Source of the DNA: Streptomyces seoulensis
GTDB lineage: Bacteria; Actinomycetota; Actinomycetes; Streptomycetales; Streptomycetaceae
Direction of reading: 5' to 3'
NCBI RefSeq assembly: GCF_022846655.1
Contig: NZ_AP025667.1
Span: 6,051,001-6,115,000, forward strand
Length of the DNA stretch: 64,000 nucleotides
Of this stretch, positions 39,553 to 46,848 are shown piece by piece. The position numbers and the translations under genes were made by a program. How positions within the stretch are numbered: the stretch's first letter is position 1; each line of letters starts with the position of its first letter. Under the pieces are notes generated by a model. That model ran no database searches, had not been told where the DNA came from, and saw only the letters and a list, made by a program, of their open reading frames with translations.

Positions 39553-40946
39553 CCGACACCGCCGACAGCGAGTGCGAGGAACTGCCGTCGCCGTCCAACC
39601 CCCTGGCCGTGGCCCGCAGGCTCCTGCCGGACTGGCAGACCGACAACGGCCGTCTCACCTGCCGGCGCTGGCGCGGCTCGTGGATGCGGTGGACCGGTGC
39701 GCACTGGCGGGAGCTGGACGAAGCGCAGGTGCGGGCCGCGATGTACGAGCGGCTGGAGCACGCCGTCTACCGGGTCCCGGTCAAGGACGGGCAGATGGAA
39801 GAGCGGGCGTGGGCGCCGACGAAGCAGAAGATCAGCAACCTGCTCGACGCCCTCGGTGCCATCACCCTCCTGCCCACCGACACCGACGCCCCCGCCTGGA
39901 TCGGCACCCGCGGCCCCGTCGACCGGGACGAGGGAACCATCGTGGCGTGCGCGAACGGCCTGCTGCGCATCCGCGACCGGGAGCTTCTGCCGCACGGGCC
40001 GGGCTTCTTCAACCTCGTCTCCGTGCCGTTCGCCTACGACCCCGCCGCACGGGCCCCGGCGTGGGAACGGTTCCTGGCGCAGATCTGGCCGGACGCCCCC
40101 GACGCCATCGCCGCACTCCAGGAGTGGTTCGGCTACGTCCTGTCCGGTCGCACCGACCAGCAGAAAATCATGCTCATGGTCGGCCCTTCCCGCTCGGGCA
40201 AGGGCACCATCGCGCGGGTGCTGAAAGAGCTGGTCGGCAAGGACAACCTGGCCGGACCCACGCTCGCCGGGCTCGGCACGAACTTCGGTCTCGCCACGCT
40301 GATCGGCAAGCCGCTCGCAGTCATCTCCGACGCCCGCCTAGCCGGCAACGACAGCAGTCAGGTCGTGGAACGGCTGCTCACCATCTCCGGTGAGGACACC
40401 ATCGACATCGACCGCAAGTACCGGGAGCAGTGGACCGGCAAGCTGCCCACGCGGCTGATGATGCTCTCCAACGAACTGCCGCACTTCGGGGACTCATCCG
40501 GGGTCATCGCCCGCCGGTTCATCGTCCTGAGCATGACCGTGTCCTGGCTCGGCAAGGAAGACACCACCCTCACCGACCGCCTCGCCGCCGAAATGCCCGG
40601 CATCCTCAACTGGGCACTGGACGGACTGGCCCGCCTTCAGCGCGCCGGCCGGATCACCGCCCCGGTATCCAGCCGCGAGGCAATCACCACCATGCAGGAC
40701 ACCGCCTCACCCACCTCCGCGTTCCTCCGCGAACGCTGCACCACCGGACCCACCTGCACTGTCCCTGTGGACGCCCTGTGGACCGTCTGGCGCGAATGGG
40801 CCGAAGACAACGGCGTCCGCCCCGGCACCAAGCAGATGTTCGGCCGCAACCTGCTCTCCGTCGTACCCCAAATCAGTCGGACCCGTCCGCGGGCGGCATC
40901 CGGCGAGCGGATCGCCACGTACCAAGGGCTCAGCCTCACAAGCTGA
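39549..40946 (+). CDS. P4-family primase/SF3 helicase (D5_N, AICE 1 replication)
   Basis: 465 residues. The central D5_N region (~90-190) is followed by an SF3 helicase: Walker A MLMVGPSRSGKGTIAR near residue 210, Walker B-like PLAVISDAR, and motif C LMMLSNELPHFGDSSGVIAR. The C-terminal 80 residues form a probable winged-helix DNA-binding domain. With the Prim-Pol it should drive theta-type replication of the excised circle rather than rolling circle (no Rep with HUH motif seen). AICE 2 has an unrelated ATPase at this position. Confidence 0.9.
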   Translation: MTDTADSECEELPSPSNPLAVARRLLPDWQTDNGRLTCRRWRGSWMRWTGAHWRELDEAQVRAAMYERLEHAVYRVPVKDGQMEERAWAPTKQKISNLLDALGAITLLPTDTDAPAWIGTRGPVDRDEGTIVACANGLLRIRDRELLPHGPGFFNLVSVPFAYDPAARAPAWERFLAQIWPDAPDAIAALQEWFGYVLSGRTDQQKIMLMVGPSRSGKGTIARVLKELVGKDNLAGPTLAGLGTNFGLATLIGKPLAVISDARLAGNDSSQVVERLLTISGEDTIDIDRKYREQWTGKLPTRLMMLSNELPHFGDSSGVIARRFIVLSMTVSWLGKEDTTLTDRLAAEMPGILNWALDGLARLQRAGRITAPVSSREAITTMQDTASPTSAFLRERCTTGPTCTVPVDALWTVWREWAEDNGVRPGTKQMFGRNLLSVVPQISRTRPRAASGERIATYQGLSLTS

Positions 40947-40963
40947 CTCCGCATTCCCTCGGG

Positions 40964-41120
40964 TCGCGGCCCATCGCGGCCCACCCTGCTTGATCTGCGG
41001 ATTCACCGCGCCCCGATCGCGGCCCATCGCTGCCCACGCCGGAACCGGATGGGTCGCGATGGGCCGCGCCTTTGGTGCACAAAGCCGAAGGTCACAGGCT
41101 TGGGCCGCGATGGGCCGCGA
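40964..41120. repeat. Iteron array between the AICE 1 helicase and xis (candidate oriV)
   Basis: Four 20-bp units based on TCGCGGCCCATCGCGGCCCA: forward at 40964-40983 and 41017-41036, inverted at 41050-41069 and 41101-41120. The first and last are identical. Each unit is itself a tandem of TCGCGGCCCA. No other gene crosses the region. Confidence 0.7.
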
Positions 41121-41192
41121 CCCCAAGCAATGTGACGCCAACCGCACCAACCTGGCGTCCCCCTCACTTGCTCTCGCTCCCTGGAGATTCCG

Positions 41193-41402
41193 ATGAGTAC
41201 GCCAACCCGGCGCCGCCGCATCCCGAAAGACGAGTTGATCCCCCTGCCCAACGTCCTGGACGAACTCGGCATCAGCCGGCCGACCTGGTATCGCTGGCGC
41301 AACCGCGGCTTCGGCCCGGAAGCACGCCGCACCCCGTCCGGCCGCATCTGCGTCCGCCGAAGCGCGCTGGACGCCTTCAAGGACGAATTGGAGGCTGCGT
41401 GA
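41193..41402 (+). CDS. xis: Excisionase Xis (AICE 1)
   Basis: 69 residues from an ATG at 41193 with GGAGATTCCG. MerR/AlpA-like winged helix: LPNVLDELGISRPTWYRWRN, then RRTPSGRICVRRSALDAF. It biases the integrase to excision. Its stop overlaps the integrase GTG (GTGA). Confidence 0.9.
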   Translation: MSTPTRRRRIPKDELIPLPNVLDELGISRPTWYRWRNRGFGPEARRTPSGRICVRRSALDAFKDELEAA

Positions 41403-42763
41403 GCGAGTGGAGCTACGAGGTCAAGTTCTGGGCCATCCGGGAGCGCAAGGCCCGGAAGCCCTTCCAATTGCGCTGGATGGTGGGGACGCGCGAACACGCG
41501 AAGTCGTTCCTGACGCATGGGCTGGCGGACAGCCGCCGATCGGAACTCATGACGGCAGCCCGAAAAGGCGAGCCGTTCGAGATCGACAGTGGCCTCCCGA
41601 AGTCGATGGTCGCCAAGACGCGTGACATCAGTTGGTACGAGCACGCGCGGAACTACATCGAAATGAAGTGGGACGACTCCCCCGGCAACACCCGTCAGAC
41701 CCTTGCCGAAGCGATGGCCACCGTGTCGCCCGCGTTCGTCAAGGACACCAAGGGAATGCCCGACGCTCGTGTTGTGCGGCGGGCCCTCTACGGGTGGGCG
41801 TTCAACAAGAATCGCTGGGACGGGGAGCCGCCGGCCGACGTGGCGCAGGTGCTGAACTGGTTCGAGCGCAAGTCGCTCCCCACGTCGGCCCTCTCGGATC
41901 GGCTGCTCGTGAAGAACGCCCTGCGGGCGCTGTCGAAGCGGCTGGACGGGGCGACGGCTGCACCGGGGACCATCAGCCGCAAGCGGGCCATCTTCTACAA
42001 CTCGCTTGAGTTCGCGGTCGATGCAGAGTTGCTGTCGGACAACCCTCTCGACCGCATCAAGTGGAAGGCGCCGGAGCAAGTCGTAGAGGAAGTTGACCCG
42101 GCGTGCGTACCGAACCCGGCGCAGGCAGGAAAGCTACTCGCCGCAGTGCGGGACCAGAGCAAGCGGGGACGGCGGCTCGCCGCGTTCTTCGGCTGCATGT
42201 ACTACGCCGCCGCGCGGCCGGCCGAGGTCATCGGCCTGCGCGCCTCGGATTGCGTTCTCCCCCGGCGAGGGTGGGGCGTGATCCGTCTTCACGACACGCG
42301 CCCACGATCAGGCACCGCGTGGACAGACAGCGGCGAGGCGCACGAAAAGCGCGGCCTCAAGCATCGGCCTCGTAAGGAGGTCCGCCCCGTGCCCATCCCG
42401 CCCGAACTGGTCGCGCTGCTGCGGTGGCACCTCACGGCGTACGGCACGGCACCGGACGGCCGCGTCTTCCAGACGCTGCGGGGTGGACTCGTGCAGGACA
42501 CCGGATACGGAGAGGTGTGGGCCGAAGCCCGTTCGCGGGCCCTGACGCCGGCGGAGTTCGAGTCCCGGCTCGCCAAGCGCCCGTATGACCTCCGCCACGC
42601 GGCGGTGTCCACCTGGCTCAGCTCCGGTGTGGAACCACAGCTCGTCGCCGCGCGGGCCGGGCACAGCGTGGCCGTTCTCTTCCGCGTCTACGCCAAGTTC
42701 CTCAAGGACGGAGACGACGCGGCCAACGCCAAGATCTCCGCGCGCCTGGACCGGCACACCTGA
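41399..42763 (+). CDS. int: Tyrosine recombinase integrase (AICE 1)
   Basis: 454 residues from a GTG at 41399 overlapping the xis stop. SAM-like core-binding domain (~150-260) then the catalytic domain: Arg in YYAAARPAEVIGLR, RPYDLRHAAVSTWL (HxxR-type His/Arg region), RAGHS, and the nucleophile Tyr in VLFRVYAKFL near 425. It integrates the element at the 3' half of tRNA-Tyr, 152 bp downstream. Sister of the AICE 2 Int (similar motifs, same target). Confidence 0.95.
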   Translation: MSEWSYEVKFWAIRERKARKPFQLRWMVGTREHAKSFLTHGLADSRRSELMTAARKGEPFEIDSGLPKSMVAKTRDISWYEHARNYIEMKWDDSPGNTRQTLAEAMATVSPAFVKDTKGMPDARVVRRALYGWAFNKNRWDGEPPADVAQVLNWFERKSLPTSALSDRLLVKNALRALSKRLDGATAAPGTISRKRAIFYNSLEFAVDAELLSDNPLDRIKWKAPEQVVEEVDPACVPNPAQAGKLLAAVRDQSKRGRRLAAFFGCMYYAAARPAEVIGLRASDCVLPRRGWGVIRLHDTRPRSGTAWTDSGEAHEKRGLKHRPRKEVRPVPIPPELVALLRWHLTAYGTAPDGRVFQTLRGGLVQDTGYGEVWAEARSRALTPAEFESRLAKRPYDLRHAAVSTWLSSGVEPQLVAARAGHSVAVLFRVYAKFLKDGDDAANAKISARLDRHT

Positions 42764-42862
42764 TGGGCCGGAAATCCTGTCCGCGCCCTGTCCGTGAGAA
42801 TCGAGACGGGGCGGTCGAACGCGAGACAGCGCGAGACACCACCCCGTAAACGGCGATCAACG

Positions 42863-42909
42863 ACTCAGGGCCCGTGACCTGCTGCGATAGCAGGTCACGG
42901 GCCCTGAGT
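42863..42909. terminator. Terminator hairpin next to the middle att copy
   Basis: A perfect 21-bp inverted repeat (42863-42883 and 42889-42909), loop 5 nt, after AICE 1 int. Its inner arm CCCGTGACCTGCT equals that of the left hairpin at 25890. Confidence 0.8.
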
Positions 42910-42914
42910 TTCCC

Positions 42915-42967
42915 GTGTGGCGGCGCCAGGATTCGAACCTGGGAAGGCTGAGCCGGCAGATTTACAG
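42915..42967. repeat. Middle att site, tRNA-Tyr 3' half shared by both elements
   Basis: 53 bp identical to 25940-25992 and 58034-58086. It separates AICE 1 and AICE 2; beyond 42967 the sequence diverges from tRNA-Tyr. Confidence 0.95.
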
Positions 42968-43018
42968 CGGGCCCGGCTCACACTTCTTGACCTGGGGTTC
43001 TTTCTGTACCTGCCTCCG

Positions 43019-43037
43019 CCGGGGGACACCTGGGGGA
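43019..43037. repeat. Arm-type repeat, left end of AICE 2
   Basis: CCGGGGGACACCTGGGGGA occurs here and identically at 57875-57893 near the right end, on either side of attP in the circular form. A candidate Int or Xis arm site. Confidence 0.45.
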
Positions 43038-43114
43038 AGCAGATACCCCTAAGGTCCCCGCAACTCAGCTCAGAACTGAGTCGGCAGAGGATTACCTCGT
43101 CTCACCGAAGGCGG

Positions 43115-43366
43115 CTAGCGCCCTGCCAACCACTGCGCCAACGGCGGCCCCACGGCGACCACAGCAACGGCGGTACCCAGAGGCACGGCAAGGAAGGGGA
43201 AGGCGTATACGAGCACTCCTGCGACAAGTGCTACGCCAGCGAGGCCGGCCAGGAGCACGCCCCGGCGGCGCGTCATGCGACGACGGCGCGACACGTCGTG
43301 GGCCTGGAACCCTGCCTGCTCGAGTTCCTGAGAAGTTGAGACTTCGGCATCAGTCGGTACTGTCAC
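43115..43366 (-). CDS. Small membrane protein, unknown
   Basis: 83 residues (MTVPTDAEVSTSQELEQAG). A cytosolic basic segment RRRRMTRRRG precedes two hydrophobic stretches (GVLLAGLAGVALVAGVLVYA and LAVPLGTAVAVVAVGPPL). No motif recognised. At the left end of AICE 2, no homologue in AICE 1. Confidence 0.6.
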   Translation of the reverse strand: MTVPTDAEVSTSQELEQAGFQAHDVSRRRRMTRRRGVLLAGLAGVALVAGVLVYAFPFLAVPLGTAVAVVAVGPPLAQWLAGR

Positions 43367-43890
43367 TACTGACCTTTCTCTCGCTATGGGTTAGGTCAGG
43401 GCGGCTCCCGTTCCAGCGGGGGCCGTCTCCATCTGCCACGCCGCCCTGATCGCACCTAGAGTGGCCCAAGACCTCCTCGTTCCGCACGTCGCCCATTCTT
43501 TGCTATTTGCACAGTGAAATGTACTTGCGGATACATTAGGGTGGGGTTTGACCTCGCCCTTTGCCGTACCGGTTTAGGCATGGCATTGCAATGCTTTAGA
43601 CGGGTACGGTCAGCAGTTCCGCAGGTGACAAGCGCGCCGACCTCGCAGTCATACAGGAATGCCACAGACGCCCACTCACGTCGACCACCCCCACTTCCTG
43701 CACAGGCCATCTGGCAGCAATGTCCGCCGTTGCCATCGCGCGGCATTCAGGTGTGACCCACATCACTTTTACTCTCGCTGGCCGCACGGATGGAATGCCG
43801 TCTTGTCGGCGGGCCGTATCACGAAGCAGGCGTGAAAGCAGGTGTCTCATCATCAAAGTCGGGGCTGCAAGGTCGCGTTGGGCACTGATC
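43367..43890. other. Gene-poor, lower-GC stretch in AICE 2
   Basis: Short ORFs on both strands here have no recognisable family, no convincing RBS and atypical codon use. The segment around 43490-43620 is AT-rich compared with the rest. Probably decayed or foreign DNA. Confidence 0.5.
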
Positions 43891-44085
43891 GAGCCAACCG
43901 GAGACACGGGAGCCGCCGTACCCTCCCGCCCGCTGACGGAGACAGCCGCCGCGCGCTTCCGCGAACTGAACCTCTACCGCCGGTACTTCGACCTCGTCGC
44001 CGCCGGCTAGAGGACGATCGAGGTACGGCTGAAGTACCCCCACCTCGAAGACCCGGCCGCCGGAAGCGTCACCCCTCCAGCGACT
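43891..44085 (+). pseudogene. ASCH-domain protein remnant with in-frame stop
   Basis: The plus strand reads TETAAARFRELNLYRRYFDL, then VAAG, a TAG stop at 44008-44010, and continues in the same frame RTIEVRLKYPHLEDPAAGS before losing similarity. Intact ASCH proteins have a Lys or Arg at the stop position (GRKTIEVR). Most of the C-terminal half is missing. ASCH domains bind RNA or act as small amidohydrolases; this copy should be inactive. Confidence 0.7.
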
Positions 44086-44113
44086 ACCCCGGTAGACGCA
44101 TCCCGTCACAGAA

Positions 44114-44143
44114 GGGGCGCCCGCCTGCCCCGGGGCGCCCCTC
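44114..44143 (-). terminator. Terminator-like hairpin next to the tRNA-like relic
   Basis: AGGGGCGCC (44114-44122) pairs with GGCGCCCCT (44135-44143). It lies directly 3' of the tRNA-Ser-like sequence on the minus strand. Confidence 0.5.
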
Positions 44144-44152
44144 ACCTCTGCG

Positions 44153-44232
44153 AGCACGGTGGGATTTGAACCCACCGTGACATCGCTGCCACGACGGTTT
44201 TCAAGACCGACCGGTTTCCCACGGTGAAATGG
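44153..44232 (-). pseudogene. tRNA-Ser-like relic (TGA anticodon arm, T-arm, no 5' acceptor)
   Basis: The minus strand has an anticodon arm CGGTCTTGAAAACCG (TGA), a long variable arm and the T-arm GGTGGGTTCAAATCCCACC, with D-loop-like GTGGGAAAC upstream. The 3' acceptor strand has no pairing 5' partner, so a functional tRNA is unlikely. It may be an old att scar. Confidence 0.55.
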
Positions 44233-44321
44233 TCTTTGACCTGTGGCTACGACTGCGTGAGCCATGCGCACGGCTGCATCCTGGCCGCAGGATGGCCACA
44301 AGGGTGCCGCGCAACCTCACC

Positions 44322-44891
44322 TCACGCCGCGAACGGCAGTCTTGCGGGAGGCGGCGTGTGATCGGTGAAACCGTGATCCGCCGGCCGCGCCGCCCGTTGC
44401 GCGAGCCACCCGGAGACTCGCGGTCCGCCGTTCACCGCGATCCCCTCCCGGACCGTACGGACATAGCTGAAGCCCTGCGCGAGGTAGTACCGCTGGAGTC
44501 CCTCGTTCGTCGTCCACGCATCCAGCCGTACCCACCGCGCACCGGCCCGGTGCGAACGGTCGCCGGCCCAGTCGAGCAACCGGCCGCCAAGGTTCTGTCC
44601 GGCGTACTCGCGGGCAATGGTCAGCTTGTTGACGAACATGGAAGGTTCGGCCAGTTCGTCACCAGTCCACAGCCCTTCTTCCGCGTCCGGCGTGAGCGTG
44701 ATGGTGCCCGCGGTTGTGTGGCCGTCGCGGAGCATGAAGACCGTGCCTGCTTCGATCGTGGCCAACAGCTTGTCTGCCGGGTACGGGCGGCTCCACTGGT
44801 CGGAGCCGATGCCGCGCAACCAAGCTGCTGCCTCCTCGCGAAAGGACAGCAGCGTGGCAACGTCGTGCGGTTCGGCGGGGGTGATGATCAC
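44322..44891 (-). CDS. GNAT-family N-acetyltransferase
   Basis: 189 residues from a GTG at 44891 overlapping the GntR stop (GTGA). Acetyl-CoA binding motif A spans VNKLTIAREYAGQNLGGRLL (residues ~93-112, the Q/RxxGxG/A-type turn), then WVRLDAWTTNEGLQRYYLAQ and GFSYVRTV typical of GNAT motif B. The substrate is unknown. Cotranscribed behind the repressor, it is likely AICE cargo. Confidence 0.83.
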   Translation of the reverse strand: MIITPAEPHDVATLLSFREEAAAWLRGIGSDQWSRPYPADKLLATIEAGTVFMLRDGHTTAGTITLTPDAEEGLWTGDELAEPSMFVNKLTIAREYAGQNLGGRLLDWAGDRSHRAGARWVRLDAWTTNEGLQRYYLAQGFSYVRTVREGIAVNGGPRVSGWLAQRAARPADHGFTDHTPPPARLPFAA

Positions 44892-45655
44892 GTGTTCTCG
44901 CTTCGGCCGGCAAGGTCGCCAATTTCGTAGTTCATCCGGTTCAGGTCGCCCCGGAACGTCGTGATGGTGCAGCGGATGGGACGTTCTGCCGAGTAGCCCG
45001 TACGCGTCCAGAGCAATACGGGCACGCCGGCGCTCATCTCCAAAAGGCGAGCTTCTTCCGGCGTAGGCATACGCGTAGCGATCTCGTCGAAGTAACCGAT
45101 CTGCTCGATACCGCGAGCGGCCAGGTACCTCGTGGTCCCCTCTTCGACGTCCCCGGGTTCGGCCAAGCGGGGCGACTCCTCGATCAGCCATGCCGGGTAG
45201 TAGGTCGCCTGCGTGGACCACGGCACGTCGTCCACGTACCGGTGGCAGAACCGCAGAACCGCCTTGCTTCCCTTCTCGATCTTCAGCCGTTCGGCGACTT
45301 CTTCGGGTGCGGGCAGCATCTCCACGCGGAACGTCTGGTGAGGCCGACGGCCCGCGTTCGTGACGTCGGTGTTGTAGGCATCCCCGTTGTGCGGGAAGTT
45401 CAGGTTCTCGAAGCGTGAGGCGTTGAGTTCGAACACCTCGTGTGAGCGAACCTCGTACCCCAGTCCCTGGCTGGACGTGATCAAACCTTCGCTGACCAGC
45501 AGGGCGAGCCCGGACCGGACGGTGTTACGGGAGGCGTCGAACCGGGCTGACAGCTCGCTCTCTGAGGGCAACCGACGGTCGCGGTCGAACGCGCCGTTCA
45601 CGACCTCGCGACGTAGGGCGTCGGCCACCTGTCGGTACTTCGGCTGCTTGCTCAT
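44888..45655 (-). CDS. GntR-family repressor with UTRA domain (KorSA-like, AICE 2)
   Basis: 255 residues from the ATG at 45655 (MSKQPKYRQVADALRREV). Residues 1-70 form the winged helix (LPSESELSARFDASRNTVRS); ~95-245 is a UTRA effector domain (ERLKIEKGSKAVLRFCHRYV, ATYYPAWLIEESP). HutC-type repressors like KorSA of pSAM2 silence AICE replication and transfer. Two perfect 18-bp inverted sites lie in the divergent intergenic region just upstream. Confidence 0.88.
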   Translation of the reverse strand: MSKQPKYRQVADALRREVVNGAFDRDRRLPSESELSARFDASRNTVRSGLALLVSEGLITSSQGLGYEVRSHEVFELNASRFENLNFPHNGDAYNTDVTNAGRRPHQTFRVEMLPAPEEVAERLKIEKGSKAVLRFCHRYVDDVPWSTQATYYPAWLIEESPRLAEPGDVEEGTTRYLAARGIEQIGYFDEIATRMPTPEEARLLEMSAGVPVLLWTRTGYSAERPIRCTITTFRGDLNRMNYEIGDLAGRSENT

Positions 45656-45675
45656 GCGCCCATCATGACGCACTC

Positions 45676-45770
45676 GCTCAACTTGTTGGTACATGTGGGC
45701 CCCAATCTCTTGACGGTTCACCGTCTGCGGGTGCAGCATCACTACATCAGCTTGTACCAACAAGTTGAGC
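45676..45770. promoter_or_regulatory. Paired inverted operators upstream of the AICE 2 repressor
   Basis: GCTCAACTTGTTGGTACA at 45676-45693 and its exact reverse complement at 45753-45770 are 59 bp apart. The inner GTTGGTAC fits the GT-N4-AC layout of GntR-family sites. They flank the start region of the repressor and precede the operon leader, so one dimer per site could form a repression loop. Confidence 0.65.
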
Positions 45771-45812
45771 AAGCGGAGCAATTCCCTCGGGTTGCTTTCG
45801 CCTGCGTAGATG

Positions 45813-45952
45813 CACAGGGCGGGGACGCTGCAATCCCGCTAAAGGCCAGGTGGAGCAGGGCTTCGGCCCGTACTGGCGAGGTGGCCCGGTGACCGCGAGC
45901 AACGGCCGGAGAGTGGGGATCGAGTCCCCTTTGCAGTGCATTTTCCCTGTTC
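45813..45952 (+). ncRNA. Conserved structured leader RNA, AICE 2 copy
   Basis: Nearly identical to 30091-30231. CTGCAA (45828-45833) pairs TTGCAG (45931-45936); GCCAG (45845-45849) pairs CTGGC (45873-45877); hairpin GGGC-TTCG-GCCC (45858-45869); CCGGT (45886-45890) pairs GCCGG (45905-45909); GGGGAT (45915-45920) pairs GTCCCC (45924-45929). Relative to AICE 1, the changes are T to C at the tetraloop closing pair, C to T in the CCGGY stem and C to T in the GGGGAY stem; all keep pairing. Confidence 0.7.
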
Positions 45953-46188
45953 AGGAAGTCGAAGGAGTGGCAGTGAGTCAACGAAAGCGATGGGCGCGGC
46001 CGTGATCGACCGGCACGGCGGCGCCGCTCTCCCCCCTGGCCCGTGAGCGTCACGGCCGACCGGTCAATCTCGACTGCTTCGCGGCGGCTATCGCTGCGCC
46101 GGTTGCCTCCCTCGCCCGTCCGGACGCCCTCGCGGCGGTCCGTACGGGCGGGGCTGAGGGGAGCCGGATCTACCGACTTCAACGGCGC

Positions 46189-46247
46189 GCGGCCCCGGGT
46201 GGCTAGACCCGGGGCCGCTGTTCGGGCCGTTCCTGTCTGAGAGGAAC
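46189..46247 (+). promoter_or_regulatory. Leader stem-loop and RBS-sequestering hairpin before DUF6284 (AICE 2)
   Basis: GCGGCCCCGGGT (46189-46200) pairs with ACCCGGGGCCGC (46207-46218), followed by GTTCCT (46229-46234) pairing with AGGAAC (46242-46247), which holds the Shine-Dalgarno of the gene at 46256. The first stem differs in sequence from the AICE 1 stem but sits at the same place. Confidence 0.65.
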
Positions 46248-46255
46248 CAGACCCA

Positions 46256-46525
46256 ATGAGCCACATCGTTACTGTTCAGGACGCTGTTACGGCGTTCGAG
46301 GACTTCATGGAGCCGACCAGCGCGGAGCTGGACGCGATCGAGCGGGAGATGCCCGTCATCCTGGCGGATGTCGACCTGCTGGACGCCCACATCGCCACCC
46401 TCGACCGCACCCCGACCGAACTGGACACCCGCCGCATCCGCCGCGCCCGCCGCAAGGCGCTCGCCGCCCGCGTCGCCCTGCTCAACCTGACGGTCGGCAC
46501 TACTCTGCCGGGGGGTGCGGCATGA
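46256..46525 (+). CDS. DUF6284 family protein (AICE 2)
   Basis: 89 residues (MSHIVTVQDAVTAFEDFM), closely matching the AICE 1 copy over the whole length. Helical with an Arg-rich C-terminus. RBS AGAGGAACCA. Overlaps the next gene by ATGA. Confidence 0.85.
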   Translation: MSHIVTVQDAVTAFEDFMEPTSAELDAIEREMPVILADVDLLDAHIATLDRTPTELDTRRIRRARRKALAARVALLNLTVGTTLPGGAA

Positions 46526-46848
46526 GCACCGTTCTCACGCTGGACGACTTGTCGGCGCCGCTGCAGTCGTTGCGGCTACTGGCGGTCGACTTCCCGGACC
46601 TGCCGGGCCCGGTGGTCGACGTGAGCAGCATCTTCCCGGACCGGCTGTCCCTGTCGCTGCACGACGGACAGGGCGGCTTCGCCTCGTTCGAGGCGTGGCG
46701 GGCCGCGCTCGGCATCGCCCCGGCCGCTGTCGACTTCCACATGCAGTGCGACGGCCGCACGGGCGTCATGCAGGCGCAGACCTTCTACGGCGGCGCGCAC
46801 ATCGAGCTGACCGGCTACACGCAGGTCGCGGCTGGCGGTGCGGCATGA
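46522..46848 (+). CDS. Unknown small protein specific to AICE 2
   Basis: 108 residues (MSTVLTLDDLSAPLQSLRLL). No membrane segment; a mixed alpha/beta pattern with FASFEAWRAALGIAPAAVDF and a C-terminal strand-rich tail. Inserted between DUF6284 and DUF2637 with ATGA overlaps at both ends, and missing from AICE 1. Function unknown. Confidence 0.7.
   Translation: MSTVLTLDDLSAPLQSLRLLAVDFPDLPGPVVDVSSIFPDRLSLSLHDGQGGFASFEAWRAALGIAPAAVDFHMQCDGRTGVMQAQTFYGGAHIELTGYTQVAAGGAA

Larger units (their letters stand above)
25940..42967 (+). mobile_element. AICE 1, integrated in tRNA-Tyr
   Basis: 17-kb element bounded by direct repeats of the tRNA-Tyr 3' half. It has the complete AICE set: Int and Xis at the right end, a Prim-Pol primase and P4-type helicase, iterons, an FtsK-like translocase with Spd membrane proteins, and a repressor with palindromic operators. 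Nothing essential looks broken, so it may still excise. It shares gene order, and in places over 80% identity by eye, with AICE 2. Confidence 0.93.

Noticed and set aside
43456..43907. Several overlapping short ORFs on both strands at the left of AICE 2
   Set aside because: No RBS, no recognisable family, atypical composition; kept only as a gene-poor region.
44153..44232. A functional tRNA-Ser(UGA)
   Set aside because: The anticodon and T arms are good, but no 5' acceptor strand pairs with the 3' end, so it is called a relic.
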